A stretch of 40,979 bases of DNA from Clostridiales bacterium. GTDB taxonomy: Bacteria; Bacillota; Clostridia; Christensenellales; Aristaeellaceae. The notes under the pieces are model-generated. The model had not been told where the DNA came from. It worked only from the letters and a program-made list of their open reading frames with translations, and did not search any database. A program made the translations under genes and the position numbers. Positions within the stretch are counted from its first letter, which is position 1. Every line of letters starts with the position of its first letter. The DNA is taken from positions 1 through 40,979 of the forward strand of contig SFFH01000029.1 in the NCBI GenBank assembly GCA_004557905.1, given 5' to 3'. Positions 1 through 6,638 of this stretch are shown in pieces.

Positions 1-428
1 TCAACCGCTTCCTCAGCGGTCTTGCCGGCGAAAGCCGCTTCCACCTCAGCCACGGTCTTGCCGGTCACATAGTCCTCGATGGCGGCGTAGTTGGTCGCCA
101 GATCGACGGTGGAGCCGGCCTTCTTCATGTTCTCAGAGTACGCAGCAGCGTTGACCTTCTTGGAAGCCAGCACCTTGCCCTCCGGGAAGGAAGCGCCGAA
201 GTCCGCCTCGCTGTTGGGCACGCCGACGGAGCCGGTCGCCATGAACTGATACTCGTCGATGTACGCATCGGCGATCACATCGCCCTGCATCGCGACGGTC
301 AGCACGGCGAAGCACTTGGTGCCGTGCGCGGCATACTGAACCTGGCCGATCTTGACCTCTCCCTCAGCGGCGGCAACGGACACGGTGAGCACGAGCAGCG
401 CAAGCGCGACAAGCAGAATCTTTTTCAT
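1..428 (-). CDS. Secreted protein of unknown function, C-terminus cut by window edge
   Basis: Reading the minus strand from the ATG at 428 gives 142 codons with no stop before the window edge. Residues 1-21 form a typical signal peptide (MKKILLVALALLVLTVSVAA), so the product is exported. The mature part starts EGEVKIGQVQYAAHGTKCFA and contains GDVIADAYIDEYQFM and a later PNSEADFGASFPEGKVLASK stretch. I do not recognise a characterised family, although the pattern resembles small secreted proteins found beside FMN-binding proteins in Clostridia. An AAGGAG ribosome site lies 5-6 bases before the ATG. The neighbouring FMN-binding protein on the same strand ends in its own terminator, so this gene probably has a separate promoter. 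The function is unknown. Confidence 0.8.
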   Translation of the reverse strand, partial: MKKILLVALALLVLTVSVAAAEGEVKIGQVQYAAHGTKCFAVLTVAMQGDVIADAYIDEYQFMATGSVGVPNSEADFGASFPEGKVLASKKVNAAAYSENMKKAGSTVDLATNYAAIEDYVTGKTVAEVEAAFAGKTAEEAV

Positions 429-461
429 TGTTCTTCTCCTTCTTCTCTCGGTTTTCTTCCC

Positions 462-482
462 GGTCTCCGCCCTTCGGAGACC
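462..482 (-). promoter_or_regulatory. Stable hairpin in the 5' leader of the edge gene
   Basis: GGTCTCCG and CGGAGACC form a perfect 8-bp stem with a 5-base loop, about 35 bases upstream of the ATG at 428. No T-run follows it, so it is not an obvious terminator. It may stabilise the mRNA leader or simply be a spacer structure. A possible -10 (TACAAT on the minus strand) lies just upstream at about 496-501, without a good -35. Confidence 0.35.
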
Positions 483-554
483 TTCTTTGAAGGCCATTGT
501 ATCGGCCATTTATGGCAAATGTGTGGCTTTTTGCAAATTTTTTTACCAAAACGA

Positions 555-579
555 AAAATTTCCCCGATCAGTCGGGGAA
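555..579 (-). terminator. Rho-independent terminator of the FMN-binding protein gene
   Basis: On the minus strand TTCCCCGA-CTGA-TCGGGGAA forms an 8-bp stem with a 4-base loop, followed by ATTTTTCG. It begins about 17 bases after the stop codon of the FMN-binding gene. Confidence 0.85.
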
Positions 580-595
580 TTGTGTGATGAACTTG

Positions 596-1399
596 TCAAT
601 CCAGCCGGTACGCGTGGCGGCCCAGGCCGTCCCAGATGGCGGAGATGACCTTCGGCGCGCGGATGGTCGCGCCGGAGAAGCCGTCCACGTCCGGCACGAT
701 CTCGCCCGGGCGGTACAGGTCGTTCACGCCGGCGATGTCCTTGCCCACCAGGTAATCAATCAGCGCCTGAAACTGGCCGGCGATGCTGCGCACCGGTTCT
801 CCGGCGTCCTGCGCGAGATAGTCCTCGCCCCGGTACTGCAGCGTCCGGTAGGCGATCTCCGTAAACCGGTTGTCCCGGATGGTGAACTCGAGCGCCACCT
901 GCTCGCCGCCGTCCTCCATGTAGGCGCCGCGGTAGGTGCCGTCCGCGTAGGGCTCCGCCTTGGGCAGCTTGGTGGTGTCCACCAGCTTGTACGGCCTGCG
1001 GTTGAGGCCGTCCCACAGCGCGGAGATCAGCTTGGAGGACTGCATGGTCGCCGTCGTCACCGCGTCCACGTCGTCCACGATGTCATACGGGCTGTACAGG
1101 TCGTCGATCGCCTCCACGCCCTTGCCGATCAGGTAATCCGCCAGCTGCTGATACTGGCGCAGCGTCGCCTTCTGCGCGTCGCTGGCGTCGTCGATCATGT
1201 AGTCGCCGTCCTTGTATTTCACGCCGCGGTAGACGATGGAATCGAACACGCCGCCGCGCAGCTCGAACTGGATGGCGATCTGCTCGATGCCGCCGTCGTA
1301 GTAAAAGCCGCGATAGATGCCGTCCGGATATGCCGCGTCAGCCAGCGCGCACGACGCGCCCAGCAGCAGCGCGGCGAGAATGACCATCAGCCGTCTCAT
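596..1399 (-). CDS. Secreted protein with two FMN-binding-like repeats
   Basis: A protein of 267 residues with an N-terminal signal peptide (MRRLMVILAALLLGASCALA), so it acts outside the membrane. Two repeats of about 115 residues follow. Each starts with YPDGIYRG or YADGTYRG, has a central strand-rich part, and ends in a D-x-x-(S/T)-x-A-T motif: DAVTTAT about residue 110 and DGFSGAT about residue 243. In FMN_bind-type domains this motif is where ApbE attaches FMN covalently to the Thr. Two flavins per chain would suit an extracytoplasmic electron carrier; that role is inferred. The GASC in the signal region does not fit a lipobox well, so it is probably released or non-lipid-anchored. A strong GGGAGG ribosome site precedes the ATG. 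It is divergent from the two-component system and may be one of its targets. Confidence 0.8.
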   Translation of the reverse strand: MRRLMVILAALLLGASCALADAAYPDGIYRGFYYDGGIEQIAIQFELRGGVFDSIVYRGVKYKDGDYMIDDASDAQKATLRQYQQLADYLIGKGVEAIDDLYSPYDIVDDVDAVTTATMQSSKLISALWDGLNRRPYKLVDTTKLPKAEPYADGTYRGAYMEDGGEQVALEFTIRDNRFTEIAYRTLQYRGEDYLAQDAGEPVRSIAGQFQALIDYLVGKDIAGVNDLYRPGEIVPDVDGFSGATIRAPKVISAIWDGLGRHAYRLD

Positions 1400-1422
1400 T
1401 AAACCAATCCTCCCGAATTTCC

Positions 1423-1460
1423 GTCAACAAATTGACAAGGGTACAAAAACATTCTACAAT
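1423..1460 (+). promoter_or_regulatory. Sigma-A promoter of the two-component operon, with an overlapping inverted repeat
   Basis: TTGACA at 1432-1437 and TACAAT at 1455-1460 are separated by exactly 17 bases. An inverted repeat, GTCAA at 1423-1427 and TTGAC at 1432-1436, overlaps the -35 box and could be an operator, for example for autoregulation. It lies in the divergent region shared with the FMN-binding protein gene. Confidence 0.85.
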
Positions 1461-1514
1461 AAAAACCGTCATCATTCAACCGTCCGTTCTTATGAATCAC
1501 CGGAGGGATTTCGC

Positions 1515-2198
1515 TTGAACCCCATTCTCATCGTGGACGACAACGAACAGATTCTGGAAATTCTCACCCAGTACATCCGCGCGGAGGGCTGGCCGTACCT
1601 GACTGCGGCCTCCGGCGAGGAGGCGCTGTCCCTGTTTGACGCCGCCTCGCCCTCGCTGATTCTGCTGGACATCATGCTGCCCGGCATCGACGGCCTGGAG
1701 GTCTGCCGCCGCATCCGCAGCGTCTCACAAGTGCCCATCCTGATGATCACCGCCAGGGACGAGGACGCGGACCGCATTCTGGGGCTGGACATCGGTGCCG
1801 ACGATTACATCGTCAAGCCCTTCTCCCCCAGCGTCGTCATGGCGCACATCCGCGCCGTCATGCGCCGCATGAGCGCGCCCAGTGGCAGCGAGACGCTGGT
1901 GATCGGCAGCCTGTCCATCCATCTGCCGTCGCTGAGCGTGACGCTGGATGGCCACAAGCTCAGCCTCACGCGCAAGGAGGTCGAGCTGCTCTACACCCTC
2001 GCCTCCGCGCCGGGCCGCGTCTTCACGCGGGACAACCTGCTGACCATCGTCTGGGGCTACGAGCACGCCGGCAATTACCGCGCGGTGGACTCCCACATCA
2101 AGCGGCTCCGCCAGAAGCTGGACGCGTATCCGCACGACTTCTTCACCATCGCCACCGTCTGGGGCACGGGCTACAAGTTTGAGAGGATCCTGCCATGA
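1515..2198 (+). CDS. OmpR-family response regulator
   Basis: 227 residues. The N-terminal receiver domain (about residues 4-115) has the acidic pair in ILIVDDN, the phosphoacceptor Asp52 in LILLDIMLPG, and the conserved Lys in DYIVKPF. A winged-helix trans_reg_C domain (about residues 130-225) follows, with SLTRKEVELLYTLAS and YRAVDSHIKRLRQKL. I chose the TTG at 1515 because a GGAGGG ribosome site ends 7 bases before it and the protein then starts directly with the receiver beta-1 strand; longer in-frame extensions run through the promoter. The stop codon overlaps the kinase start (ATGA), so the two are translationally coupled. It is phosphorylated by the adjacent kinase; targets are unknown, but the divergent FMN-binding gene is a natural candidate. 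Confidence 0.95.
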   Translation: MNPILIVDDNEQILEILTQYIRAEGWPYLTAASGEEALSLFDAASPSLILLDIMLPGIDGLEVCRRIRSVSQVPILMITARDEDADRILGLDIGADDYIVKPFSPSVVMAHIRAVMRRMSAPSGSETLVIGSLSIHLPSLSVTLDGHKLSLTRKEVELLYTLASAPGRVFTRDNLLTIVWGYEHAGNYRAVDSHIKRLRQKLDAYPHDFFTIATVWGTGYKFERILP

Positions 2199-3670
2199 GC
2201 GCGCGCAGCTTTCGGCCCTTCCGCTCCATCACCTGGCGGCTGCTGAGCCTGTTCGCCATCGTGCTGATCCTCTTCACGCTCGTCTGCGGCATCCTGTACA
2301 ACGGGCTGCTGCGCCGCCAGTCGATCGCCCACTACAGCGAGACGATGCAGCACGACGCGCACACCATCGCGCAGAACCTGTCCGAATGGATTGCGCCGTC
2401 CAGCTACGAGAGCCTCGACGAGACGCGCTTTGACGTCAGCGACGATTCTCTGGCTCCGTATCTGGGCTTCATCGAGCAGCTGACGGGCAGCACGGTGTAC
2501 ATCGTGGACACCAGCCACAATGTGACCGGCTATTTCAGCGGCGTGGTGCAGACCATCCACAACCCGCTGCTGCCCAGCTATCTGGAGCAGTGCATCGCGC
2601 TGGGCTTCATGGGCAAGACACCCTTCATCCAGGCCCGGGTCGGCGACCAGATCTACCTGACGACCAGCATGCCCGTCATGAACGCGCAGAGCCGCGTGCT
2701 GGGCGTCGTGCTGCTCACCTCCACGCTGCGCGAGCAGGGCTACACGCAGGTGTCCAGCACCACCATTCTGCTCAACAGCCTGATGGTCTCCTTCCCGCTG
2801 GCCGTGCTGCTGGCCTTCGTCTTCTCCAGCATGTTCACCCGGCCGATTTCCGCGCTGCGCAAGGTCGCGCTCGCGCTGGCCGGCGGCGCCTATGAGACGC
2901 GCACCGGCATGCACCGCGACGACGAGTTCGGCTCGCTGGCGCACTCGATGGACATCCTCGCCGAGCGTCTGGAGGCCGCCCGCGCGCACGACGAGGAGCT
3001 TCACATCCAGCAGCAGACGTTCTTCTCCAACATCTCCCACGAGCTCAAAACGCCGGTCACGGTCATCCGCGGCTCACTGGAGGCGCTCAACGACGGCGTC
3101 ATCCGCGGCGAGGAGAACGTCCGCGCCTATTACGCGCAGATGCTCTCCGAAAGCCGCTGGCTTCAGCGCCTGATTCAGGACCTGCTGGAGCTTTCGCGCC
3201 TGCAGAGCCTGGACTTCTCCCTCAACATGAGCGAGGTCGACCTGACCGAGTTGCTGGGCGACGTCGCCATGAGCGCCAGCGCCCTGTGCGAGCGTGAGGG
3301 CGTGCTCTTCGCCTGCGAGGAGCCGGCCGGCCACTTCACCCTGCAGGGCGACTACACCCGCCTGCGTCAGATGCTGCTGGCCGTGATTGACAACGCGGTC
3401 AAGTTCACCCCGGCGGGCCGCCATCTGCATCTGAGCCTGATGGAGGACGAGCCGACGGTCATCATCGCCGACGAGGGCATCGGCATCCCGCCCGAGGAGA
3501 TCGGCCACATCTTCGACCGCTTCCATCACAGGCACGACGCCTCGCGCAGGAACACCGGCCTGGGCCTGGCCATCGTGCAGGAGATCGCCCGCCGGCACAA
3601 CGTGACCATTCAGGTGGAGAGCCGGGAGGGCGAGGGCACGACGTTCATCTTTATCTTCCCCCGGAAATGA
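2195..3670 (+). CDS. Transmembrane sensor histidine kinase
   Basis: 491 residues. A transmembrane helix at about 10-32 is followed by an extracytoplasmic sensor region of about 150 residues. A second helix at about 190-212 leads to a HAMP linker (TRPISALRKVALALAGG), a HisKA dimerisation domain with H-box SHELKTP (His282) and a HATPase_c domain with N-box DNAVKF (about residue 400), G1 box DEGIGIP and G2 box TGLGLAIV. All catalytic motifs are present, so it should be active. The sensor region has no family I can name, so the signal is unknown. It overlaps the response regulator by 4 bases and ends just before a bidirectional terminator. Confidence 0.95.
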   Translation: MSARSFRPFRSITWRLLSLFAIVLILFTLVCGILYNGLLRRQSIAHYSETMQHDAHTIAQNLSEWIAPSSYESLDETRFDVSDDSLAPYLGFIEQLTGSTVYIVDTSHNVTGYFSGVVQTIHNPLLPSYLEQCIALGFMGKTPFIQARVGDQIYLTTSMPVMNAQSRVLGVVLLTSTLREQGYTQVSSTTILLNSLMVSFPLAVLLAFVFSSMFTRPISALRKVALALAGGAYETRTGMHRDDEFGSLAHSMDILAERLEAARAHDEELHIQQQTFFSNISHELKTPVTVIRGSLEALNDGVIRGEENVRAYYAQMLSESRWLQRLIQDLLELSRLQSLDFSLNMSEVDLTELLGDVAMSASALCEREGVLFACEEPAGHFTLQGDYTRLRQMLLAVIDNAVKFTPAGRHLHLSLMEDEPTVIIADEGIGIPPEEIGHIFDRFHHRHDASRRNTGLGLAIVQEIARRHNVTIQVESREGEGTTFIFIFPRK

Positions 3671-3672
3671 CG

Positions 3673-3700
3673 AAGGCAGGGCGTTTGCCCTGCTTTCCTT
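3673..3700 (+). terminator. Terminator between the kinase and the AsnC regulator
   Basis: GCAGGGC-gttt-GCCCTGC (3676-3693) is followed by TTTCCTT. It lies directly after the kinase stop codon and before the convergent AsnC gene, and the stem is symmetrical enough to serve both. Confidence 0.8.
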
Positions 3701-3706
3701 ATGCTT

Positions 3707-4171
3707 TTATGCTTTTTGCTCCTCCGCCTCAACGGACAGCGCCGCCGGAATGCCGCGATGCTCCACCGGCGTGGAGAAGACGATCTGCGTGCGCGTGCGG
3801 CCGAACTGGTCCAGCTGGTTGATGAACTGATCGAGTTCCTGCGTCGTATGGAAGCAAACCTTGAGCAGCATCGAGTAATCGCCCGTCACGCAGTTGCACT
3901 CCATGACGTTGGGGCATTTTTCAATATAAGGATAGAATTCCGGTTTCTGCCTGGGCTCCACCTCCAGGGAAATGAACGCCTTGATCTGATAGCCCATCGC
4001 CGCCGCGGAGAGCTGCGCCTGATAGCTGGTGATCAGCCCGGCCGCCTCCAGCCGCTCGATGCGCGCGCTGACCGCCGGGGAGGAGAGAAACACCTGCTCA
4101 GCGATCACCTTGAGCGGCGTGCGCGCGTTGTCCTGCAGAATCGTCAGAATTTTCCGATCGATGTTGTCCAT
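3707..4171 (-). CDS. AsnC/Lrp-family transcriptional regulator
   Basis: 154 residues. The N-terminal helix-turn-helix (about residues 4-60: MDNIDRKILTILQDNARTPL, then IAEQVFLSSPAVSARIERLE) is typical of Lrp/AsnC proteins. The C-terminal RAM domain (about 68-140) includes IKAFISLEVEPRQKPEF and MECNCVTGDYSMLLKV, the latter containing the Gly-Asp effector-site signature. Such proteins form octamers and respond to amino acids or related metabolites. The start is supported by a GGAG ribosome site and a promoter about 45 bases upstream. It is monocistronic. The regulated pathway cannot be read from its neighbours. Confidence 0.93.
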   Translation of the reverse strand: MDNIDRKILTILQDNARTPLKVIAEQVFLSSPAVSARIERLEAAGLITSYQAQLSAAAMGYQIKAFISLEVEPRQKPEFYPYIEKCPNVMECNCVTGDYSMLLKVCFHTTQELDQFINQLDQFGRTRTQIVFSTPVEHRGIPAALSVEAEEQKA

Positions 4172-4212
4172 GCGAATTCTCCGTTTCTCTTGCTTGTATT
4201 TATTTCATAAAG

Positions 4213-4241
4213 AGGATACCACGATTTTCCGCGATTGGCAA
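4213..4241 (-). promoter_or_regulatory. Promoter of the AsnC/Lrp gene
   Basis: On the minus strand TTGCCA (4236-4241) and TATCCT (4213-4218) are separated by 17 bases, 42 bases upstream of the start codon. Confidence 0.6.
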
Positions 4242-4322
4242 GCCCCGCTGCAAAAGAAACGAAAGGCGCAGTACTTCACTTCTCCCCGATCAAAAGAAAA
4301 TTGAAAAAAATGAAAAAAAGTG

Positions 4323-4351
4323 TTGACAAGCATTCGCGCCTTTGATATAAT
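4323..4351 (+). promoter_or_regulatory. Consensus promoter of tRNA-Arg
   Basis: TTGACA (4323-4328) and TATAAT (4346-4351) are both perfect matches to consensus with a 17-base spacer. Transcription should start near 4358, about 18 bases before the tRNA. Confidence 0.9.
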
Positions 4352-4375
4352 ATCTCCTGTTCCGAGCGAACAGAC

Positions 4376-4452
4376 GCACCCATAGCTCAGCTGGATAGAG
4401 CGTTTGACTACGAATCAAAAGGCCACAGGTTCGAATCCTGTTGGGTGCACCA
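4376..4452 (+). tRNA. tRNA-Arg (anticodon ACG), CCA encoded
   Basis: Acceptor arms GCACCCA (4376-4382) and TGGGTGC (4442-4448) pair fully. The discriminator A is followed by an encoded CCA. The D arm (GCTCAGCTGGATAGAGC), the anticodon loop CTACGAA with anticodon ACG, and the T arm with GGTTCGAATCC are all present. The A34 should be edited to inosine by TadA to read CGU, CGC and CGA. The 3' half is repeated at 6358, which marks this gene as the integration site of the element to its right. Confidence 0.97.
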
Positions 4453-4500
4453 CGAACCGCTGACGAGCTTCGCGCCGTTGGCGGTTTTTCTTTTTGCTTG
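4412..4500 (+). repeat. attL-side copy of the 89-bp direct repeat
   Basis: 89 bases, from the anticodon arm of tRNA-Arg through CCA and its terminator, recur without a mismatch at 6358-6446. Similarity continues more weakly after the repeat (both sides contain TTTCCCGCTTCGCGG). This is the expected product of tyrosine-recombinase insertion into a tRNA 3' end. Confidence 0.93.
4455..4496 (+). terminator. Terminator of tRNA-Arg
   Basis: An AACCGC...GCGGTT hairpin is followed by TTTTTCTTTTT immediately after the encoded CCA. It lies inside the direct repeat, so an identical copy exists at 6401-6442. Confidence 0.75.
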
Positions 4501-4610
4501 ATATTGTTAGGAAATTTCCCGCTTCGCGGCTTGAGTTGAGTGGGTCGCAGGTCGGGATTTTTGTTATGATATTGAAATCAATTTTCAGGTAGTTTTTGGT
4601 TTTTCGGGCC

Positions 4611-4712
4611 TTTTGCCACAAATTCTGCCACAAGCCACGTTTGATAACATCCGTTTATCCCTTGTGGCATATAGGTTTTTCAGCCTTCCATTTTGCCACA
4701 AATCCTGCCACA
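4611..4712. repeat. Repeated GTGGCA-type sites, candidate integrase arm sites
   Basis: Two 22-base copies, starting TTTTGCCACAAATTCTGC at 4611 and TTTTGCCACAAATCCTGC at 4691, differ at one base and are spaced 80 bases apart. An inverted TTGTGGCA lies between them at 4662-4669. They sit between the attachment site and the integrase stop codon, where tyrosine recombinases of integrative elements often have arm-type sites. The binding role is inferred from position and repetition. Confidence 0.55.
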
Positions 4713-4718
4713 TGACCC

Positions 4719-5354
4719 TTACAGTGAAGAAAAAACGTCCCTTATGCGCGCCCCTGCTTCAACGATTTTTTCGTCCCGCTTATGTGCGTATCTGTCCATC
4801 GTCATTTTGATATCCGAATGTCCGGCGATGGATTGAAGCGTCTTCACGTCGATGCCGGAGGATGCTGCCAATGTGATATAGGTGTGTCGGAAGGTGTGCG
4901 GCGTTGCTCCATGAAGGTCGATCGTCCTGCCGATTCTCTGCCACATCCGCGTGAAGGTTCTCTCCGTCATCGGCGTGATGCCATCCCCCACAATGAAGCC
5001 GGAAATCTGACGGTAAGGCCGCAGAACATCCATCAGGCGTTCATCAAATGGAACCGTTCGTATGCCCGCGTCGCTTTTCGTCTCTCCCAGCACAGGTTGA
5101 TTGTTGAGAAAAGTGACCGCCTGTTCAATGTGGATGACACCTTTCTTCCAATCAAGGTTCTCCCATCGAAGACCCAGCGCCTCCCCTCGTCGAACGCCCG
5201 TATATAGCAAAATGGCAAGCGGTATTCTGTCCTTTGCCTCCAGCAAAGATAGTTTATCCATAATCTCTTTCACATCGCAGTCCCGCAAGGCTTCACGCTT
5301 CTGCTTGGTTCCTTTCATAAACAAGCGCTTCTCTTTGTTAGTTGTTGGCAGCAA
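4719..5354 (-). pseudogene. int: Tyrosine recombinase/integrase, catalytic domain only (5'-truncated)
   Basis: 211 residues covering the phage-integrase catalytic domain with the full active-site set: Arg55 in TGVRRGE, Lys93, His153 and Arg156 in TPHTFRHT, His179 in AGHSD and Tyr189 in MDRYAH. Integrases of this type normally have about 170-200 more N-terminal residues (arm-binding and SAM-like core-binding domains), which are missing. The frame stays open upstream to about 5474 but has no ATG and encodes nothing recognisable; the TTG at 5354 is only nominal. It is most likely the remnant that once inserted this element into tRNA-Arg and is unable to recombine alone. Confidence 0.8.
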
Positions 5355-5510
5355 TGGGATTGGGATTAATCTCAGAGTTGTATCATTTTTCCTACGAAAG
5401 AACCTTACGAATGGAAAAGATGTAATTCTTAACCCAGAAGATGTAATAATTAAGGTTTGAGTCTTATATTAGACCGATTTATACCTCTCATATCGGTAAT
5501 TTGACCACAA

Positions 5511-5543
5511 TAAAAGCGGCTCGTTGCTACACAAGCCGCTTTC
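5511..5543 (-). terminator. Terminator downstream of the Phd/Doc operon
   Basis: On the minus strand AAAGCGGCT...AGCCGCTTTTATTG forms a 9-bp stem with a T-rich tail, about 55 bases after the doc stop codon. Confidence 0.7.
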
Positions 5544-5596
5544 ACCCCTGCTTATTAGGGAAATAGCAAAGCCGAAAGTCATCCCTCCGGCTCATA

Positions 5597-5974
5597 TCAC
5601 ATTCTATGCTTCCTGACCCACTCCAGCAAATTTTCATACTTCATTGCGCCGCTGGCGACACCCAATCCGGCCTCAATGACATCCTCGTTGGTACAATCCA
5701 TGTGAATGCCATTGACTTCAAGGAATGTCAGCATCACATACATGCCGATACGCTTGTTGCCATCCACAAAGGCATGATTGCTGATGAGCGAGAAGCCCAG
5801 CCGCGCACCTTTTTCCTCTTTCGATGGATAGAGTTCTTCGCCGCCAAACGTGGCAAACGCACCCTCCAGCGCGCTATCGAGCAGCGCAAAGTCTCGGATA
5901 TGGTCAGCGCCGCCCGTCTCCTGAATCAGCAGTTGGTGGAGCAGCAGCACCTTTTCCTGCGAAAACTTAATCAT
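5597..5974 (-). CDS. doc: Doc-type Fic toxin of a type II toxin-antitoxin pair
   Basis: 125 residues, the usual Doc size. The Fic core motif is HAFVDGNKRIG, matching H-x-F-x-(D/E)-G-N-x-x-R, with the catalytic His in place; the position after His, usually Pro, is Ala. In characterised Doc proteins this fold phosphorylates elongation factor Tu and stops translation. The N-terminus (MIKFSQEKVLLLHQLLIQET) and the FALLDSALEGAFATFGGEE segment also fit Doc. It overlaps the upstream antitoxin gene by 4 bases, so the pair is translationally coupled. It lies within the tRNA-Arg element and probably explains why the remnant persists. Confidence 0.92.
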   Translation of the reverse strand: MIKFSQEKVLLLHQLLIQETGGADHIRDFALLDSALEGAFATFGGEELYPSKEEKGARLGFSLISNHAFVDGNKRIGMYVMLTFLEVNGIHMDCTNEDVIEAGLGVASGAMKYENLLEWVRKHRM

Positions 5975-6213
5975 TTTGCCAACTCCTCAAACGCCGGACG
6001 ATACCTATTGAGCACGCGCCTTGCAATAACATCAATCTTTTCGTCATCCGTCATATCGAAATACGGCGTGCTCTCCATATCAATCAGCAGATACTTCGGC
6101 TTATTGTTCTTGAAGATGACTGCCTGACCGTTCGTATCGGCAATGCGTGTCACGCGAGAGAAGTTCTGGTTCGCTTCCGTAGCGGAAACAATGGTATTGG
6201 TGTTAATCATCAT
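5971..6213 (-). CDS. phd: Phd/YefM-family antitoxin
   Basis: 80 residues. The N-terminal half (NTIVSATEANQNFSRVTRIA, then QAVIFKNNKPKYLLID) is the Phd/YefM DNA-binding fold. The acidic C-terminal half (MTDDEKIDVIARRVLNRYRP) is the part that neutralises the toxin. It is encoded immediately before doc with a 4-base overlap. A promoter containing an 8-bp inverted repeat precedes it, as expected for conditional autoregulation. Two adjacent ATG codons are possible starts; a GGAGGG site lies about 12 bases upstream of the first. Confidence 0.9.
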   Translation of the reverse strand: MMINTNTIVSATEANQNFSRVTRIADTNGQAVIFKNNKPKYLLIDMESTPYFDMTDDEKIDVIARRVLNRYRPAFEELAK

Positions 6214-6232
6214 ACAGCATCCCTCCAGCGAT

Positions 6233-6269
6233 AGTATATCATAAAAAGTAGGTATTATTCAACCTACTT
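6233..6269 (-). promoter_or_regulatory. phd-doc promoter with palindromic operator
   Basis: On the minus strand a -35-like TTGAAT (6257-6262) and -10 TATACT (6233-6238) are 18 bases apart. AAGTAGGT (6246-6253) and ACCTACTT (6262-6269) form a perfect 8-bp inverted repeat with 8-base spacing. It overlaps the -35 box and spacer, where Phd or the Phd-Doc complex would block RNA polymerase. Confidence 0.75.
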
Positions 6270-6357
6270 CATTCTTTCTTCGTCCCTCTTTAGCCCAATA
6301 TAAGGCACCTGATACCCTCCTTTCAATCATTTATATTCATTATATAACAACAACTAT

Positions 6358-6446
6358 GAATCAAAAGGCCACAGGTTCGAATCCTGTTGGGTGCACCACG
6401 AACCGCTGACGAGCTTCGCGCCGTTGGCGGTTTTTCTTTTTGCTTG
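6358..6446 (+). repeat. attR-side copy of the 89-bp direct repeat (tRNA-Arg 3' fragment)
   Basis: Identical to 4412-4500. It has the anticodon-arm 3' side, T arm, acceptor, CCA and terminator of tRNA-Arg but no 5' half, so it is not a functional tRNA. It is likely the original chromosomal 3' end displaced by the insertion. Confidence 0.93.
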
Positions 6447-6582
6447 GTATTGCTTAAAAATTTCCCGCTTCGCGGCCTGTGTGGAATGGGCCGTGGGGCG
6501 GGAATTTTCATGATGTCGATATACCCTCATCTGATTTCCCTGCTTCGCTACCCCCCGTCTCCGCCGCCCCGCGCATATCCCC

Positions 6583-6611
6583 TTGAACCGGAAAGAAAAC
6601 TGTGCTATTCT
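6583..6611 (+). promoter_or_regulatory. Promoter of the SGNH-fold gene
   Basis: TTGAAC (6583-6588) and TATTCT (6606-6611) with a 17-base spacer lie 28 bases before the start codon. Confidence 0.65.
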
Positions 6612-6638
6612 ACATTCATCAATCCCTTCGAGGTACAA

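Larger units (their letters stand above)
4412..6357. mobile_element. Small integrated element remnant at tRNA-Arg (int fragment plus Phd/Doc)
   Basis: A 1946-bp unit lies between two 89-bp copies of the tRNA-Arg 3' part. It holds an integrase fragment next to the tRNA, then a Doc toxin and a Phd antitoxin, all on the minus strand. Its base composition is visibly more AT-rich than the flanking genes. No replication, excision or cargo genes other than the toxin-antitoxin pair are present, so it is probably a decayed integrative element retained by addiction. The tRNA stays functional because the element supplies its own 3' end. Confidence 0.85.

Noticed and set aside
462..482. Terminator upstream of the edge gene
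   Set aside because: The hairpin lacks a T-run on both strands, so it was listed only as a leader structure.
6358..6446. Second tRNA-Arg gene
   Set aside because: Only the 3' half of the tRNA is present; the D arm and 5' acceptor strand are missing.
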